Origin: Oceanobacillus senegalensis
GTDB taxonomy: Bacteria; Bacillota; Bacilli; Bacillales; Amphibacillaceae
DNA: 64,000 nt
Direction of reading: 5' to 3'
NCBI RefSeq assembly: GCF_900176885.1
Contig: NZ_LT839648.1
Span: 1,689,758 to 1,753,757, forward strand
Every line of letters starts with the position of its first letter. Within the stretch, counting starts at the first letter, position 1. This document shows, in pieces, positions 45,748-55,299 of the stretch. The notes beneath the pieces were generated by a model. It was not told the DNA's origin. It worked only from the letters and a program-made list of their open reading frames with translations, and made no database searches. Both the position numbers and the translations under genes were made by a program.

Positions 45748-45784
45748 AAAACAAAAGCAGTCGTAAAGACCACTTTTGTTTTAA
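45748..45784 (-). terminator. Terminator of rny
   Basis: Stem AAACAAAAG.AGTC / GACCACTTTTGTTT with a five-base loop and a T-rich tract on the minus strand. The stretch 45519-45747 upstream of ymdB shows no gene. Confidence 0.85.
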
Positions 45785-47347
45785 TTATTTCGCATATTCA
45801 ACTGATCTTGTTTCCCTAATCACGGTTACTTTTATGTGACCTGGATAATCTAGTTCCCCTTCAATTCGTTTACGAATTTCTCTAGCAACACGTACGGATT
45901 CTAAATCATCAATTTCGTCAGGTTTAACCATAATTCGAATTTCTCGACCCGCTTGAATTGCGAAGGATTTTTCAACGCCTTCAAATGACTCGGAGATTTC
46001 TTCTAACTTCTCAAGTCTCTTAATATAATTTTCAAGCGTTTCACTTCTAGCACCTGGTCTAGCTGCAGATAATGCATCAGCAGCGGCTACTAGTACGGCA
46101 ATAATAGATGTAGCCTCTTCATCACCATGGTGGGAAGCAATCGAATTAATAACAATTGGGTGTTCTTTATACTTGATTGCTAATTCTTTACCAATTTCCA
46201 CGTGGCTACCTTCTACTTCGTGATCAATTGCTTTACCAATGTCATGAAGCAAACCAGCCCTTTTTGCTAACGTTACATCTTCGCCTAATTCAGCAGCAAG
46301 TAAACCGGATAAGTACGCAACTTCTGTAGAGTGCTTCAACACATTCTGACCATAACTTGTACGATATTTTAGACGTCCAAGTATTTTCACTAAATCTGGA
46401 TGTAGACCATGTACACCTACTTCGAATGTTGTTTCTTCCCCAACTTCACGTATATATTCATCGACTTCACGTCTAGCCTTTTCCACCATCTCTTCAATTC
46501 TAGCAGGATGAATACGACCATCTTGTACCAATTTTTCTAAAGCTATACGAGCAATCTCTCTTCTAATTGGATCAAAACCAGATAAAACGACTGCTTCAGG
46601 CGTATCATCAATGATTAAATCAATACCAGTTAACGTTTCAAGGGTACGAATATTGCGGCCTTCACGCCCAATAATACGACCTTTCATTTCATCATTTGGA
46701 AGGTTAACAACAGATACTGTTGTTTCAGCAACGTGGTCTGCAGCACAGCGTTGTAAAGCAAGTGATAGAATACTTTTTGCTTTTTTATCCGCTTCTTCTT
46801 TCGCACGATTTTCCGCTTCTTTTATCATAATTGCTGAATCATGCTTCACTTCATTTTGAATTCGTTCTAAAATAATCTGTTTAGCTTGGTCTGTTGTATA
46901 TCCGGAAATGCGTTCAAGCTCCGTTTGCTGCTTCTCTTTCATAGCTTCCACTTTGCTTTTCATTTCTTCAATTTGTTGTTGCTTTTCTGCTAGTGATTGT
47001 TCCTTGTTCTCTAACAAAAGTTCACGCTTGTCTAAGGTTTCACCTTTTCTATCAAGACTTTCTTCTTTTTGCAACAGACGATTTTCTTGCTTTTGCACTT
47101 CCGTACGACGTTCGCGCAATTCTTCTTCTGTTTGCTGACGAAGTTTATGATTTTCATCCTTCGCTTCAAGAAGTGCCTCCTTTTTAGAGGCATCTGCATT
47201 TCGATGTGCTTCCTCTACAATCTGCTTTGCTAAGTTTTCCGCACTAGAAATTTTAGCTTCTGCAATAGATTTACGTATCAGATAACCAACAACAATACCG
47301 ACGATCAGAGTAAGCAAAATGGAGATGATTACAAAGATAATGTCCAT
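45785..47347 (-). CDS. rny: Ribonuclease Y
   Basis: 520 residues, the same length as the B. subtilis enzyme. N-terminal membrane anchor about 3-24 ([20 protein letters not shown]), long coiled coil about 30-190, KH domain with [15 protein letters not shown] and HD domain with [12 protein letters not shown]. Main endoribonuclease for mRNA decay, membrane-tethered. Start at 47347 follows AGGAGGTG, which is inside the longer frame to 47368. Preceded by a strong promoter. Confidence 0.97.
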   Translation of the reverse strand: MDIIFVIISILLTLIVGIVVGYLIRKSIAEAKISSAENLAKQIVEEAHRNADASKKEALLEAKDENHKLRQQTEEELRERRTEVQKQENRLLQKEESLDRKGETLDKRELLLENKEQSLAEKQQQIEEMKSKVEAMKEKQQTELERISGYTTDQAKQIILERIQNEVKHDSAIMIKEAENRAKEEADKKAKSILSLALQRCAADHVAETTVSVVNLPNDEMKGRIIGREGRNIRTLETLTGIDLIIDDTPEAVVLSGFDPIRREIARIALEKLVQDGRIHPARIEEMVEKARREVDEYIREVGEETTFEVGVHGLHPDLVKILGRLKYRTSYGQNVLKHSTEVAYLSGLLAAELGEDVTLAKRAGLLHDIGKAIDHEVEGSHVEIGKELAIKYKEHPIVINSIASHHGDEEATSIIAVLVAAADALSAARPGARSETLENYIKRLEKLEEISESFEGVEKSFAIQAGREIRIMVKPDEIDDLESVRVAREIRKRIEGELDYPGHIKVTVIRETRSVEYAK

Positions 47348-47457
47348 ATTTTCACCTCCTATTGCCATAGGTTTTCATTCATATTGTCGGCATGTAACAT
47401 TTTTGGTGCATAATCTAACAATTAATGTTATAAAAATTATAAAATTATACATTCCCA

Positions 47458-47486
47458 ATTGTAATTGTCTGTCACGCAATTGTCAA
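47458..47486 (-). promoter_or_regulatory. Promoter of rny
   Basis: Minus strand TTGACA (47481-47486), 17-base spacer, TACAAT (47458-47463), about 110 bases upstream of the start, so the mRNA has a long AT-rich leader. In the 355-base gap 47348-47702 the only other item is the recA terminator. Confidence 0.75.
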
Positions 47487-47662
47487 GAATTCGCAACAGG
47501 AAATGATAAATGATGCAAAGCGTTTTCAGCCTTTCTGTGCTATGATTGACATCCAAAAGACTATGTTTTCGTGCGATTGATTTTCTTCCCAATTAAAAGC
47601 TTATCAATCGGATTTGCATTCCGTGCATAACCTGCGAACAATGAGTCTGCCAATACGAAAAA

Positions 47663-47698
47663 ACAATCCTAAACCTAAAAACGGTAAAGGATTGTTCG
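47663..47698 (-). terminator. Terminator of recA
   Basis: Stem AACAATCCT..ACC / GGT..AGGATTGTT, followed on the minus strand by TTTTTT; 5 bases past the recA stop. Confidence 0.85.
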
Positions 47699-47702
47699 TT
47701 TA

Positions 47703-48737
47703 TTATACATCTAAACTTTCTTGACCTAATTCTTCTGTTTCTTCAGGTTCATCATCTAGACCATAATGGTTACGTATTGCATAATGGATCTCATCCATCA
47801 TATCTGGATTCTCTTTTAGGAATTGCTTGGAATTCTCTCTTCCTTGTCCGAGTCTTTCTCCATTATAAGAATACCATGCACCACTTTTATCAACGATATC
47901 TAAATTAGACCCAATATCAAGAATTTCCCCTTCTTTAGAAATACCTTGTCCGTACATAACATCTACTTCTGCTTGTTTAAATGGTGGTGCTACTTTATTT
48001 TTAACAACTTTAATTCTAGCCTTACTTCCGACAACATCATTACCTTGTTTCAATTGTTCTGCACGACGAACTTCAAGTCTGACAGAGGAATAGAATTTAA
48101 GTGCACGCCCACCTGGTGTTGTTTCAGGGTTACCAAACATAACACCAACTTTTTCACGAATTTGGTTGATGAAAATAGCGGTTGTTTTAGATTTATTAAT
48201 AGCACCAGATAGCTTTCTAAGGGCTTGTGACATTAATCGTGCTTGTAAGCCGACATGGGAGTCCCCCATCTCTCCCTCAATTTCTGCTTTCGGAACAAGT
48301 GCTGCAACCGAGTCCACAACAATGATATCAACCGCTCCACTACGTACCAATGCCTCTGCGATTTCTAAAGCCTGTTCACCTGTATCTGGTTGAGATAATA
48401 ATAATTCATCAATATTTACACCTAATGCTCGTGCGTATATCGGATCGAGCGCATGCTCCGCATCAATGAAAGCCGCTTGTCCACCTTGTTTTTGTGCTTC
48501 AGCTATGGCATGTAATGCTACAGTTGTTTTACCAGAGGATTCTGGTCCATATATTTCTATAACTCTACCTCTTGGGTATCCACCAATTCCAAGGGCAACA
48601 TCTAATGCTAATGATCCACTAGGGATGGTAGCAATTTTTTGCATTTCTTGTTCTCCAAGTTTCATAACCGATCCTTTACCAAATTGCTTCTCTATTTGCC
48701 TTAAAGCCATATCTAAAGCTTGCTTTTTATCACTCAA
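47703..48737 (-). CDS. recA: RecA, recombinase
   Basis: 344 residues. Walker [16 protein letters not shown] (about 65-79), Walker [16 protein letters not shown]1/L2 loop region and [19 protein letters not shown]. Binds single-stranded DNA, exchanges strands and triggers LexA self-cleavage. There is no ATG; two TTG codons stand in tandem (48735-48740), and the second is preferred because it is seven rather than four bases from AGGAGGT. A LexA box lies at the promoter. The acidic tail is normal. Confidence 0.97.
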   Translation of the reverse strand: MSDKKQALDMALRQIEKQFGKGSVMKLGEQEMQKIATIPSGSLALDVALGIGGYPRGRVIEIYGPESSGKTTVALHAIAEAQKQGGQAAFIDAEHALDPIYARALGVNIDELLLSQPDTGEQALEIAEALVRSGAVDIIVVDSVAALVPKAEIEGEMGDSHVGLQARLMSQALRKLSGAINKSKTTAIFINQIREKVGVMFGNPETTPGGRALKFYSSVRLEVRRAEQLKQGNDVVGSKARIKVVKNKVAPPFKQAEVDVMYGQGISKEGEILDIGSNLDIVDKSGAWYSYNGERLGQGRENSKQFLKENPDMMDEIHYAIRNHYGLDDEPEETEELGQESLDV

Positions 48738-48767
48738 CAAGACTACCTCCTTAAATTAACTACATTC

Positions 48768-48818
48768 ATCATACAATGTTTTTCATATTTTAACAAGAAA
48801 AAATCGAATAAACGTTCT
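48768..48818 (-). promoter_or_regulatory. recA promoter with LexA (SOS) box
   Basis: Minus strand TTGTTA (48791-48796), 17-base spacer, TATGAT (48768-48773). Just upstream, at 48805-48818, CGAATAAACGTTCT matches the Gram-positive SOS box CGAACRNRYGTTCG at 12 of 14 positions. Confidence 0.8.
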
Positions 48819-48901
48819 TATATTTTAGATGGAAAAATAGAGCAAAAATTAAATTTCACTCTACTATTTCCCCCTCAAAATTTAAAAACTAGCTTTACTC
48901 T

Positions 48902-50161
48902 TTAACTATTATTTGATTTTAAATAGTTTAAGATTATTTCTAAGCCTTTTAAAGTTGCTCTTCTTCTTACCATCTGACGATCACCAATAAACTCAAATTT
49001 TTGAACTGATTTATGCCCATTATGAGCTACAAATCCAATATATACGGTACCAACTTTTTTTCCTTCTACAGGATTAGGTCCTGCTACGCCAGTAAAACTA
49101 ATACCTATATCTGAATCTAGTTTTTTAGTAACATTTTCTGCCATTTCAAGGGCACATTCCTCACTAACTGTGCCTTTTTCCGAAATTGTCACTTTCGACA
49201 CCTCAAGCAAATCCTGCTTTACATTTGTATCATAGCAGACAATTCCACCACGACACACTTCAGATGCCCCCGAAACAGATATAAGTTTATCGGTAAACAT
49301 TCCGCCTGTTAAACTTTCGGCTACTGAAATGCTCTTATTTTGTTCTTTTAATAGATTGATGACTCTTTCTTCAATCTTTTGATCATTTACCCCAAAAAAG
49401 TAATCACCAACTCTATCAAGAATAAGTTTTTTCGTATTTTCTAGTAAACCATCCGCTTCTCCATAGGATTCCGCCTTGGCTGTTAAGCGAATCACCACAC
49501 CGTCATCTTGAGCCAATGGAGCAATCGTTGGATTTTGCTGTCGTTGGATGAGGTCACTCAATTCATGTTCTAATGTTGATTCACCGATGCCAATAAATTT
49601 TAATACGAGTGATTTAATAACATCTTGATTTCCGGTTAACTCATGTAAATATGGTAACACTTCATTGGTTACTAGATCCTTCATTTCTCGAGGTACACCA
49701 GGTAGAAAAATCCATGTTTTGGAGTCATGAGTTACAATCATACCTGGAGCCATTCCTTGCTTATTAAATAGAACTTTACTACCTTTAAATACACGTGCCT
49801 GTTTTCGGTTATTCGGAGTCATTGCCTGACTTTTCCTTGTGAAGTAACTTTCTATTTTTTCCATAGATGCTGCATGCTCTTCCATTTCCAACCCACTGAT
49901 TAACTGAAAAGCCTCTCGTGTTAAATCATCTTCGGTTGGGCCAAGTCCACCGGTAACAAAAATAATATTGGCTCTTCTTTGTGCCTGCTCAAAAGTATCT
50001 TTTACACGATGGATATTATCTCCTACAACTGCATGATGATAAACATTAATACCCATGGATGCAAGCTTATCTGACATCCATTGTGCATTCGTATTAGCAA
50101 TTTGTCCTAAAAGCAATTCAGTTCCAACAGCAATAATTTCCGCATTAAATTCTTTTGTCAT
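48902..50161 (-). CDS. cinA: CinA, competence/damage-inducible protein
   Basis: 419 residues. N-terminal MoCF-like domain about 1-170 (IIAVGTELLLGQIANTNAQW, FVTGGLGPTEDDLTREA) and C-terminal nicotinamide-nucleotide amidase domain about 255-415 (SVAESLTGGMFTDKLISVSG, FTGVAGPNP). Recycles NMN and is co-expressed with recA in competence. Its ATG overlaps the pgsA stop by four bases. Confidence 0.94.
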   Translation of the reverse strand: MTKEFNAEIIAVGTELLLGQIANTNAQWMSDKLASMGINVYHHAVVGDNIHRVKDTFEQAQRRANIIFVTGGLGPTEDDLTREAFQLISGLEMEEHAASMEKIESYFTRKSQAMTPNNRKQARVFKGSKVLFNKQGMAPGMIVTHDSKTWIFLPGVPREMKDLVTNEVLPYLHELTGNQDVIKSLVLKFIGIGESTLEHELSDLIQRQQNPTIAPLAQDDGVVIRLTAKAESYGEADGLLENTKKLILDRVGDYFFGVNDQKIEERVINLLKEQNKSISVAESLTGGMFTDKLISVSGASEVCRGGIVCYDTNVKQDLLEVSKVTISEKGTVSEECALEMAENVTKKLDSDIGISFTGVAGPNPVEGKKVGTVYIGFVAHNGHKSVQKFEFIGDRQMVRRRATLKGLEIILNYLKSNNS

Positions 50162-50736
50162 TTAGAATCCCTCATTACATGCCAATTTTTTATAAAATAT
50201 TCAAGACCAGACCATATGGTAAAGAATAATGAAATATATAACATCATTATACCAAATGGGAAGTCAATATAGGAAAATGGAAAATTATGTAGTAACAACA
50301 CTGCAATTGCAACCATTTGTGTTGCTGTTTTGATTTTCCCCATACTTCCAGCGGCTAATACAATTCCTTCACCAGCAGCAACGAGCCTGAGCCCTGTCAC
50401 TGCAAATTCTCGACTTATAATAATAATCACAACCCATGCAGGTGCAACTCCCATTTCAACTAGTAATATTAATGCTGCTGATACAAGTAATTTATCAGCT
50501 AGTGGATCTAAAAACTTTCCAAGATTTGTGACAAGGTTATACTTTCTAGCATAATAACCATCGACCCAGTCTGTTCCTGAAGCAATAATAAAAATAAGTG
50601 CAGCTATAAAATGTGCTATCGGAAGCTCATTACTACCAATATTCCAAGTACCCCAATCAAATGGAACAGTTAATAAAAAAATAAAAATTGGAATAAGCAA
50701 TATTCTTGATATAGTAAGTTTATTAGGTAAATTCAT
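50158..50736 (-). CDS. pgsA: PgsA, CDP-diacylglycerol-glycerol-3-phosphate 3-phosphatidyltransferase
   Basis: 192 residues with about five membrane segments. CDP-alcohol phosphatidyltransferase motif DWVDGYYARKYNLVTNLGKFLDPLADK (its core is DG-x2-AR-x8-G-x3-D-x3-D) at about 58-80. Makes phosphatidylglycerophosphate in the membrane. Coupled to cinA by overlap. Clear ribosome site AGGAAGG. Confidence 0.95.
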   Translation of the reverse strand: MNLPNKLTISRILLIPIFIFLLTVPFDWGTWNIGSNELPIAHFIAALIFIIASGTDWVDGYYARKYNLVTNLGKFLDPLADKLLVSAALILLVEMGVAPAWVVIIIISREFAVTGLRLVAAGEGIVLAAGSMGKIKTATQMVAIAVLLLHNFPFSYIDFPFGIMMLYISLFFTIWSGLEYFIKNWHVMRDSK

Positions 50737-50796
50737 ATGTCATTTCCTTCCTATTTAAGATATGAAGCAATAAAACTTTACGTCCTAATAATATGA

Positions 50797-50830
50797 TAAA
50801 CCCTTCCAAAATCATAATAGGAAGGGTTTC
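50797..50830 (-). terminator. Terminator of rodZ
   Basis: Stem AAACCCTTCC / GGAAGGGTTT with an 11-base loop, past the rodZ stop; the T tract is weak. Confidence 0.65.
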
Positions 50831-50850
50831 TAAAAGGCAGGCATTTTTAC

Positions 50851-51804
50851 TTATTCTGTCTCCTTGATCATATTAATCCGTAATCTTTGGTGTACATAGT
50901 CATTTGGATTAACAGGATATTCCAGTTCCACACCATTAATGGTAATAGTTAAATCAGGAGCATTCCCAACGTTAAAGAAAATTTGATCTGTATCCGTTAT
51001 TTCTAACTCTAACGGAGAGTTATCACTGACAAAGTTTTCACTGACTAGTGTTTCATCACCAGTTTTTACATCGAGCCAGGTATTTCCAGTTGTTTCTAAT
51101 ACAACTGATACTTCCTCACTTACACCCCTTAATTCAAGTGTAGACTCCGGACTTTTTCCTGTACCTTCTTCTACAACCTCAATTTCTACTCGTGATGGCT
51201 CTTCTACCTCATCTTCTGTATTAGCTCCATTTCCTAGATTTTCTTCACCTGGAGATTCTTCCTTGTTCGAAGGCTCTTCCTCATTTTGTTCATTATCCTC
51301 TGTATCGTCAGCTACCGAACCTTCGTTATTATCTCCTCCATCTGGATTGTTAATGATTATTTCATTATCTTGTAGTTCATCTTCCCCAGAGGTATCATTA
51401 TTAGCACCTGACATACCATTCCAGAAATACCAAAACACAAACAAAATACCTATTACTAGTAATACGACAATAACAGTAGGAAAGACCGAGAATATCTTCG
51501 TGTTTTTTTCGACATTACTTTCCTTTCTAGTACGTTCCATACGACTGTATTGTACGACTGAATCATCTTCTGTTTTAGGTATTTCCTCTTTATGTTCCTC
51601 TAATAAATCACTTGGGTCTATACCGACTGCATTAGCATATTCCTTAATAAATGCCCTTGCGTAAAATTTTCCTGGAAGAATTTCTAGTTTTCCTTCTTCA
51701 ATTGCCGTTAAATATCTTTTTTGTATTTTGGTTATCTCTTGCAACTCATCTAATGATAATTCTTTTGAGACTCTAGCCTCTTTAAGCTTTGCCCCTATAT
51801 CCAT
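50851..51804 (-). CDS. rodZ: RodZ (YmfM), cell-shape and cytoskeleton protein
   Basis: 317 residues. Cytoplasmic Xre-like helix-turn-helix about 1-70 (IGAKLKEARVSKELSLDELQ, EEGKLEILPGKFYARAFIKEYA), membrane segment about 105-128 (IVVLLVIGILFVFWYFW), very acidic extracellular linker about 135-215 (many Asp/Glu/Asn), and an extracellular beta domain (DUF4115) about 215-317. Binds MreB and guides side-wall synthesis. The acidic linker fits a salt-tolerant habitat. Start at 51804 (ATG after GGAAGGTG); a GTG three codons earlier overlaps the ribosome site. Confidence 0.9.
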   Translation of the reverse strand: MDIGAKLKEARVSKELSLDELQEITKIQKRYLTAIEEGKLEILPGKFYARAFIKEYANAVGIDPSDLLEEHKEEIPKTEDDSVVQYSRMERTRKESNVEKNTKIFSVFPTVIVVLLVIGILFVFWYFWNGMSGANNDTSGEDELQDNEIIINNPDGGDNNEGSVADDTEDNEQNEEEPSNKEESPGEENLGNGANTEDEVEEPSRVEIEVVEEGTGKSPESTLELRGVSEEVSVVLETTGNTWLDVKTGDETLVSENFVSDNSPLELEITDTDQIFFNVGNAPDLTITINGVELEYPVNPNDYVHQRLRINMIKETE

Positions 51805-51822
51805 TAAAAACACCTTCCGTTT

Positions 51823-52614
51823 TTAGAAATCGAACATAGAAAAACCACTTTCTTCACTAAATTGCTGCTTTTCAAGTGTTTCATATGTAATTTCCTCTTC
51901 TTCATGACTTCGTAACTCTATAAAATAATCAAAATCATCCAGCGTATATTCCGTTGTTTGAACAAAAATATCTGGATGTTCAACGACTTTTACTGCAGGT
52001 AATTGCATGATTTCGCGAACTAATTGCCAATGCTTTTCATTCGCTCTTCTTGTGGAGACAATCCCATCCATGATGTAAATGGTGTCAACATTATATTCTC
52101 CCTCAATCAGTTTACTTCTAACCGTTTGTTTGAGCATCGTACTAGAAACAAATAGCCAACGTTTATTAGCACATACACTTGCAGCAACAACAGACTCCGT
52201 TTTTCCAACACGTGGCATTCCACGAATTCCGATTAATTTGTGATCATTTTGTTTAAAAAGTTCGGCCATAAAATCAACTAACAGACCTAATTCATCTCGA
52301 ACAAATCGAAATGTTTTCCGGTCATCTACATCGGTATGTATATACTTCCCGTGTCTGACTGCCATTTTATCTTTTAATTTTGGTTTGCGAACTTTTGTTA
52401 CCTTAATGGTTTCCATCATTTGTAAAATAGTTTTTAGACGAATAATATTTTCATCAAATTCGGAACGAAGAAGCATACCCCTTCTTGAATTCTCAACACC
52501 GTTAATGGTTGTTATATTAATGGAAAGCATCCCAAGTAGTGATGATATTTCCCCTAATAAACCGGGTCTGTCATTTTGAATTTCGTATTCAAGATACCAC
52601 TCTTTTGTTTCCAT
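51823..52614 (-). CDS. ymfK: YmfK, DUF3388 protein
   Basis: 263 residues. N-terminal ACT-like domain about 5-75 (YEIQNDRPGLLGEISSLLGM) and a P-loop-like element IGIRGMPRVGKTESVVAA about residues 125-142. Conserved neighbour of rodZ and ymfJ in Bacillus; function not established. Eighteen bases upstream of rodZ, so probably cotranscribed. In the 350-base gap to its right (52615-52964) I see an AT-rich promoter area, the ymfJ terminator and no gene. Confidence 0.85.
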   Translation of the reverse strand: METKEWYLEYEIQNDRPGLLGEISSLLGMLSINITTINGVENSRRGMLLRSEFDENIIRLKTILQMMETIKVTKVRKPKLKDKMAVRHGKYIHTDVDDRKTFRFVRDELGLLVDFMAELFKQNDHKLIGIRGMPRVGKTESVVAASVCANKRWLFVSSTMLKQTVRSKLIEGEYNVDTIYIMDGIVSTRRANEKHWQLVREIMQLPAVKVVEHPDIFVQTTEYTLDDFDYFIELRSHEEEEITYETLEKQQFSEESGFSMFDF

Positions 52615-52916
52615 GATAAACCCCTTTTCGTCTTAAAAAAGTTGTAATAAAATTAAAATACATACTTAGATTATGCTACCTAATCCTATATATAAATGCA
52701 ATATAAGGTTATACAAAAGTACGGGTGAAAATGACAATATGAGTGTGTGTCACTGACGGAGTGTTCCTTAACCTGTAGTAACGTAGAACTCAACACAACA
52801 CTTGCTAGCCCGCTCCTTATGTACCACACATGCTATATCTATCATAAATGATTTTTCTTATAGTGAAAAGATTTAACTTATACTTTTACCAATTTCTCCA
52901 AGGGTTAAAGAAAGAA

Positions 52917-52951
52917 AAAGAAGCTGTACCTCTTGGAGTATACAGCTTCTG
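52917..52951 (-). terminator. Terminator of ymfJ
   Basis: Stem AGAAGCTGTA / TACAGCTTCT with a short loop, followed on the minus strand by TTTTCTTTC. Confidence 0.85.
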
Positions 52952-52964
52952 ATAGGTTTATTGT

Positions 52965-53216
52965 TTATTTAGCGTTCTGAACAAGTTTTACCATGGTGCT
53001 AGCGATAGCTTGTTGTTCTTGTTCAGATGCAGCATTCCAAAGTTCTTTTAAAACTGATTCTTCTTTGTTTTTTGCATCCACATTTTGCGCTAAGTAATCG
53101 CCTACCTCAGCAGCGATACTCGTAATGGTTTGCTGATCCATACCTTGCTGTTGTGCCTGTTGTAAGCGGTTTGATAAAAAGCCTTTCCATGTGTCGAAAT
53201 TATCAAGAACTGACAT
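52965..53216 (-). CDS. ymfJ: YmfJ, DUF3243 protein
   Basis: 83 residues, predicted helical. Starts MSVLDNFDTWKGFLSNRLQQ and contains VGDYLAQNVDAKNKEES, the DUF3243 hallmark. Function unknown; always near ymfI/ymfK in Bacillaceae. Flanked by a good ribosome site (AAGGAGGCAG) and a terminator, so it may be a separate transcript. Confidence 0.9.
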   Translation of the reverse strand: MSVLDNFDTWKGFLSNRLQQAQQQGMDQQTITSIAAEVGDYLAQNVDAKNKEESVLKELWNAASEQEQQAIASTMVKLVQNAK

Positions 53217-53290
53217 ACATCTGCCTCCTTGGATTTATTACACGTATAGTATTTGAAAGTAATGTTTAAATATACATGGAAAATTTCTAA

Positions 53291-54007
53291 TTACCATCCA
53301 CCTGTAATGTTAAGAATCTCCCCTTGGATATAGCTCGAGCGTTGATCCAGCAAAAAACTTACGGTATGGGCAACCTCATCCGGAGAACCAGCACGATTCA
53401 TCGGTATTTCCATATATATAGATGACCTTTCCTCATCAGATAAATGACTGTTCATCTTTGTATCAATAAATCCAGGACTAATAGCATTAACGGAAATACC
53501 ATTCGGTGCAACTTCTTTAGCTAAAGCCTTCACAAAAGTATTTTGTGCACCCTTTACAGTAGAATAAACTACCTCCAAGCTTGCACCAATATCTCCCCAT
53601 ATCGAGGTAATAAAGATGATTTTACCGAAGCTTTGTTGAATCATATTTGATAAAACAGATTGCGTAATCCTCCAAGGAGCTTTCACATGAATATTAAGCA
53701 TTTGGTTCAGTACTTCTTCAGGTGTTTCCTGGAATAAACCATAATATGCTTTCCCACTTGCAAAAATAACTCCGTCAACATGAAAGGTAACATGTTTTAG
53801 GAATTCTTCTATTTCCACCACATTGCCTAAATCAGCTTGTATGACACTTAAAATTCCTTTATCATTTATCTCTCTTCTTAAATCACGAATGGCTTTTGAA
53901 TTACGATGATAGTGTAGAATTAACTGGTATCCTTCTTCAGACAATCTTTTCACTATCGCTTTTCCTATATCCCCACTTGCACCAATAATTAATATGTTTT
54001 TATCCAT
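53291..54007 (-). CDS. ymfI: YmfI, EF-P 5-aminopentanone reductase (SDR family)
   Basis: 238-residue short-chain dehydrogenase. Cofactor motif IIGASGDIGKAIV, active-site region with Ser in FITSIWGD and Tyr-x3-Lys in VVYSTVKGA, and SPGFIDTKM. In B. subtilis YmfI reduces the 5-aminopentanone group on elongation factor P, a step needed for swarming. It lies 8 bases past ymfH. Could act as a general ketoreductase, but context supports the EF-P role. Confidence 0.88.
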   Translation of the reverse strand: MDKNILIIGASGDIGKAIVKRLSEEGYQLILHYHRNSKAIRDLRREINDKGILSVIQADLGNVVEIEEFLKHVTFHVDGVIFASGKAYYGLFQETPEEVLNQMLNIHVKAPWRITQSVLSNMIQQSFGKIIFITSIWGDIGASLEVVYSTVKGAQNTFVKALAKEVAPNGISVNAISPGFIDTKMNSHLSDEERSSIYMEIPMNRAGSPDEVAHTVSFLLDQRSSYIQGEILNITGGW

Positions 54008-54015
54008 TTTTTCTC

Positions 54016-55299
54016 CTACTCAGCAGTAATTGTACAAACTGCTAATCGATCTTCTTCAATCCAATGTTGTAAAAAGTCATTCGCTTCATTCAATTCTAGG
54101 GACTGGATATTCGGTATAATATCAAATAAATCGATGTCAGAAGTATGGTAATGAATATATTTATTTGCCATAAATTCTAAGGAATTCATGGAACGCAATA
54201 ACCGTCCTATTTTCTTTTTCTTCATTCGTTCAAAATCTTCTTCAGATAATGTTTGATCCTTCGTGGACAATAATAAACTCTTTACCTTTTCAGCAAATTT
54301 TTCCGGATTTTCTGTATTACTGCCAATGAATGAATAGCCAAAGTTTTTATCTAATGTTGTTTCAAAATAAAAACTGCTATCAATTAATTTGTCTTGATAA
54401 AGTTCTTGATAGAAAGAGCCACCTTTTGAAAAATAAAAATCCATCAGCATATTTTGCAGTAAATCTTTTTTAAGAAACGCTTCTCCACTTAATTTATTAG
54501 ATGACTCTTTTATTCCAACGGTACACTTTGGTATGGATACTGGCATCGTAATTTTATAGTCCTTTTTCGCTACATTTTTCGGCTCTTCTGGAAAACTACG
54601 TTGTAATTCCTCCATCTTTTCAAATTCTTTATTCGCCTGATTATTTTTAATTAATTGCATCATTTTATCTGGATCAAAATGACCAGCTATAAATAATGTC
54701 ATGTTTTCAGGATGATAAAACGTATGATAACAAGTATACAAATCATCTTTCGTTATTTTACTAATGGATTCCACCGTACCTGCAATATCAATATTTACTG
54801 GATGATTCTGAAACAATGCCTTAATGGTTCCCATAAAAGATTGCCAATCTGGTTGGTCGTCATACATCTTAATTTCTTGTCCGATTATCCCTTTTTCTTT
54901 CTCCACAGACTGCTCTGAAAAATAAGGGTCCTGAACAAAATCAATTAATGTTTCTACATTTTTCTCAATATGATTAGTAGCTGAAAAAAGATATGCTGTT
55001 TTTGTGAAAGAAGTAAAGGCATTGGCTGAAGCACCTTGTTTTCCAAAATCGGCAAATACATCATGATCTTCTTTTTCAAAAAGTTTATGTTCTAGGAAAT
55101 GGGCTATCCCCTCAGGAACTGTTATCTCTTCCGTTTCACCAATTGGAACAAATGTCTGATCAATAGAACCATAATCCGTAGAAAAAATACCATATGTTTT
55201 AGACATCTCAGGCTTTGGTAATAAAAAAACCGTTAGACCATTATCCAGTTTCTCTGTATAAAGTGTTTCTGCTATGTGATCATACGATTGTTTATTCAT
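54016..55299 (-). CDS. ymfH: YmfH, M16-family zinc peptidase-like protein
   Basis: 427 residues. Contains the inverted zinc motif HFLEH (in IAHFLEHKLFE, about residue 66-70) and downstream Glu in EKEKGIIGQEIKMY, so it looks catalytically competent. M16 proteases cleave small unfolded peptides inside a clamshell. Its start overlaps the ymfF stop by one base. Together with ymfF, which lacks the motif, it likely forms a heterodimer of one active and one inactive half. Confidence 0.88.
   Translation of the reverse strand: MNKQSYDHIAETLYTEKLDNGLTVFLLPKPEMSKTYGIFSTDYGSIDQTFVPIGETEEITVPEGIAHFLEHKLFEKEDHDVFADFGKQGASANAFTSFTKTAYLFSATNHIEKNVETLIDFVQDPYFSEQSVEKEKGIIGQEIKMYDDQPDWQSFMGTIKALFQNHPVNIDIAGTVESISKITKDDLYTCYHTFYHPENMTLFIAGHFDPDKMMQLIKNNQANKEFEKMEELQRSFPEEPKNVAKKDYKITMPVSIPKCTVGIKESSNKLSGEAFLKKDLLQNMLMDFYFSKGGSFYQELYQDKLIDSSFYFETTLDKNFGYSFIGSNTENPEKFAEKVKSLLLSTKDQTLSEEDFERMKKKKIGRLLRSMNSLEFMANKYIHYHTSDIDLFDIIPNIQSLELNEANDFLQHWIEEDRLAVCTITAE

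Noticed and set aside
47515-47535. Possible cre site upstream of rny (TGAAAACGCTTTGCA on minus)
   Set aside because: The spacing is one base too long for the cre consensus, and repression of rny by CcpA would not be expected.
52700-52830. GC-richer patch in the ymfK-ymfJ gap as a second repeat family or small RNA
   Set aside because: No second copy in the window and no stable hairpin was found by eye.
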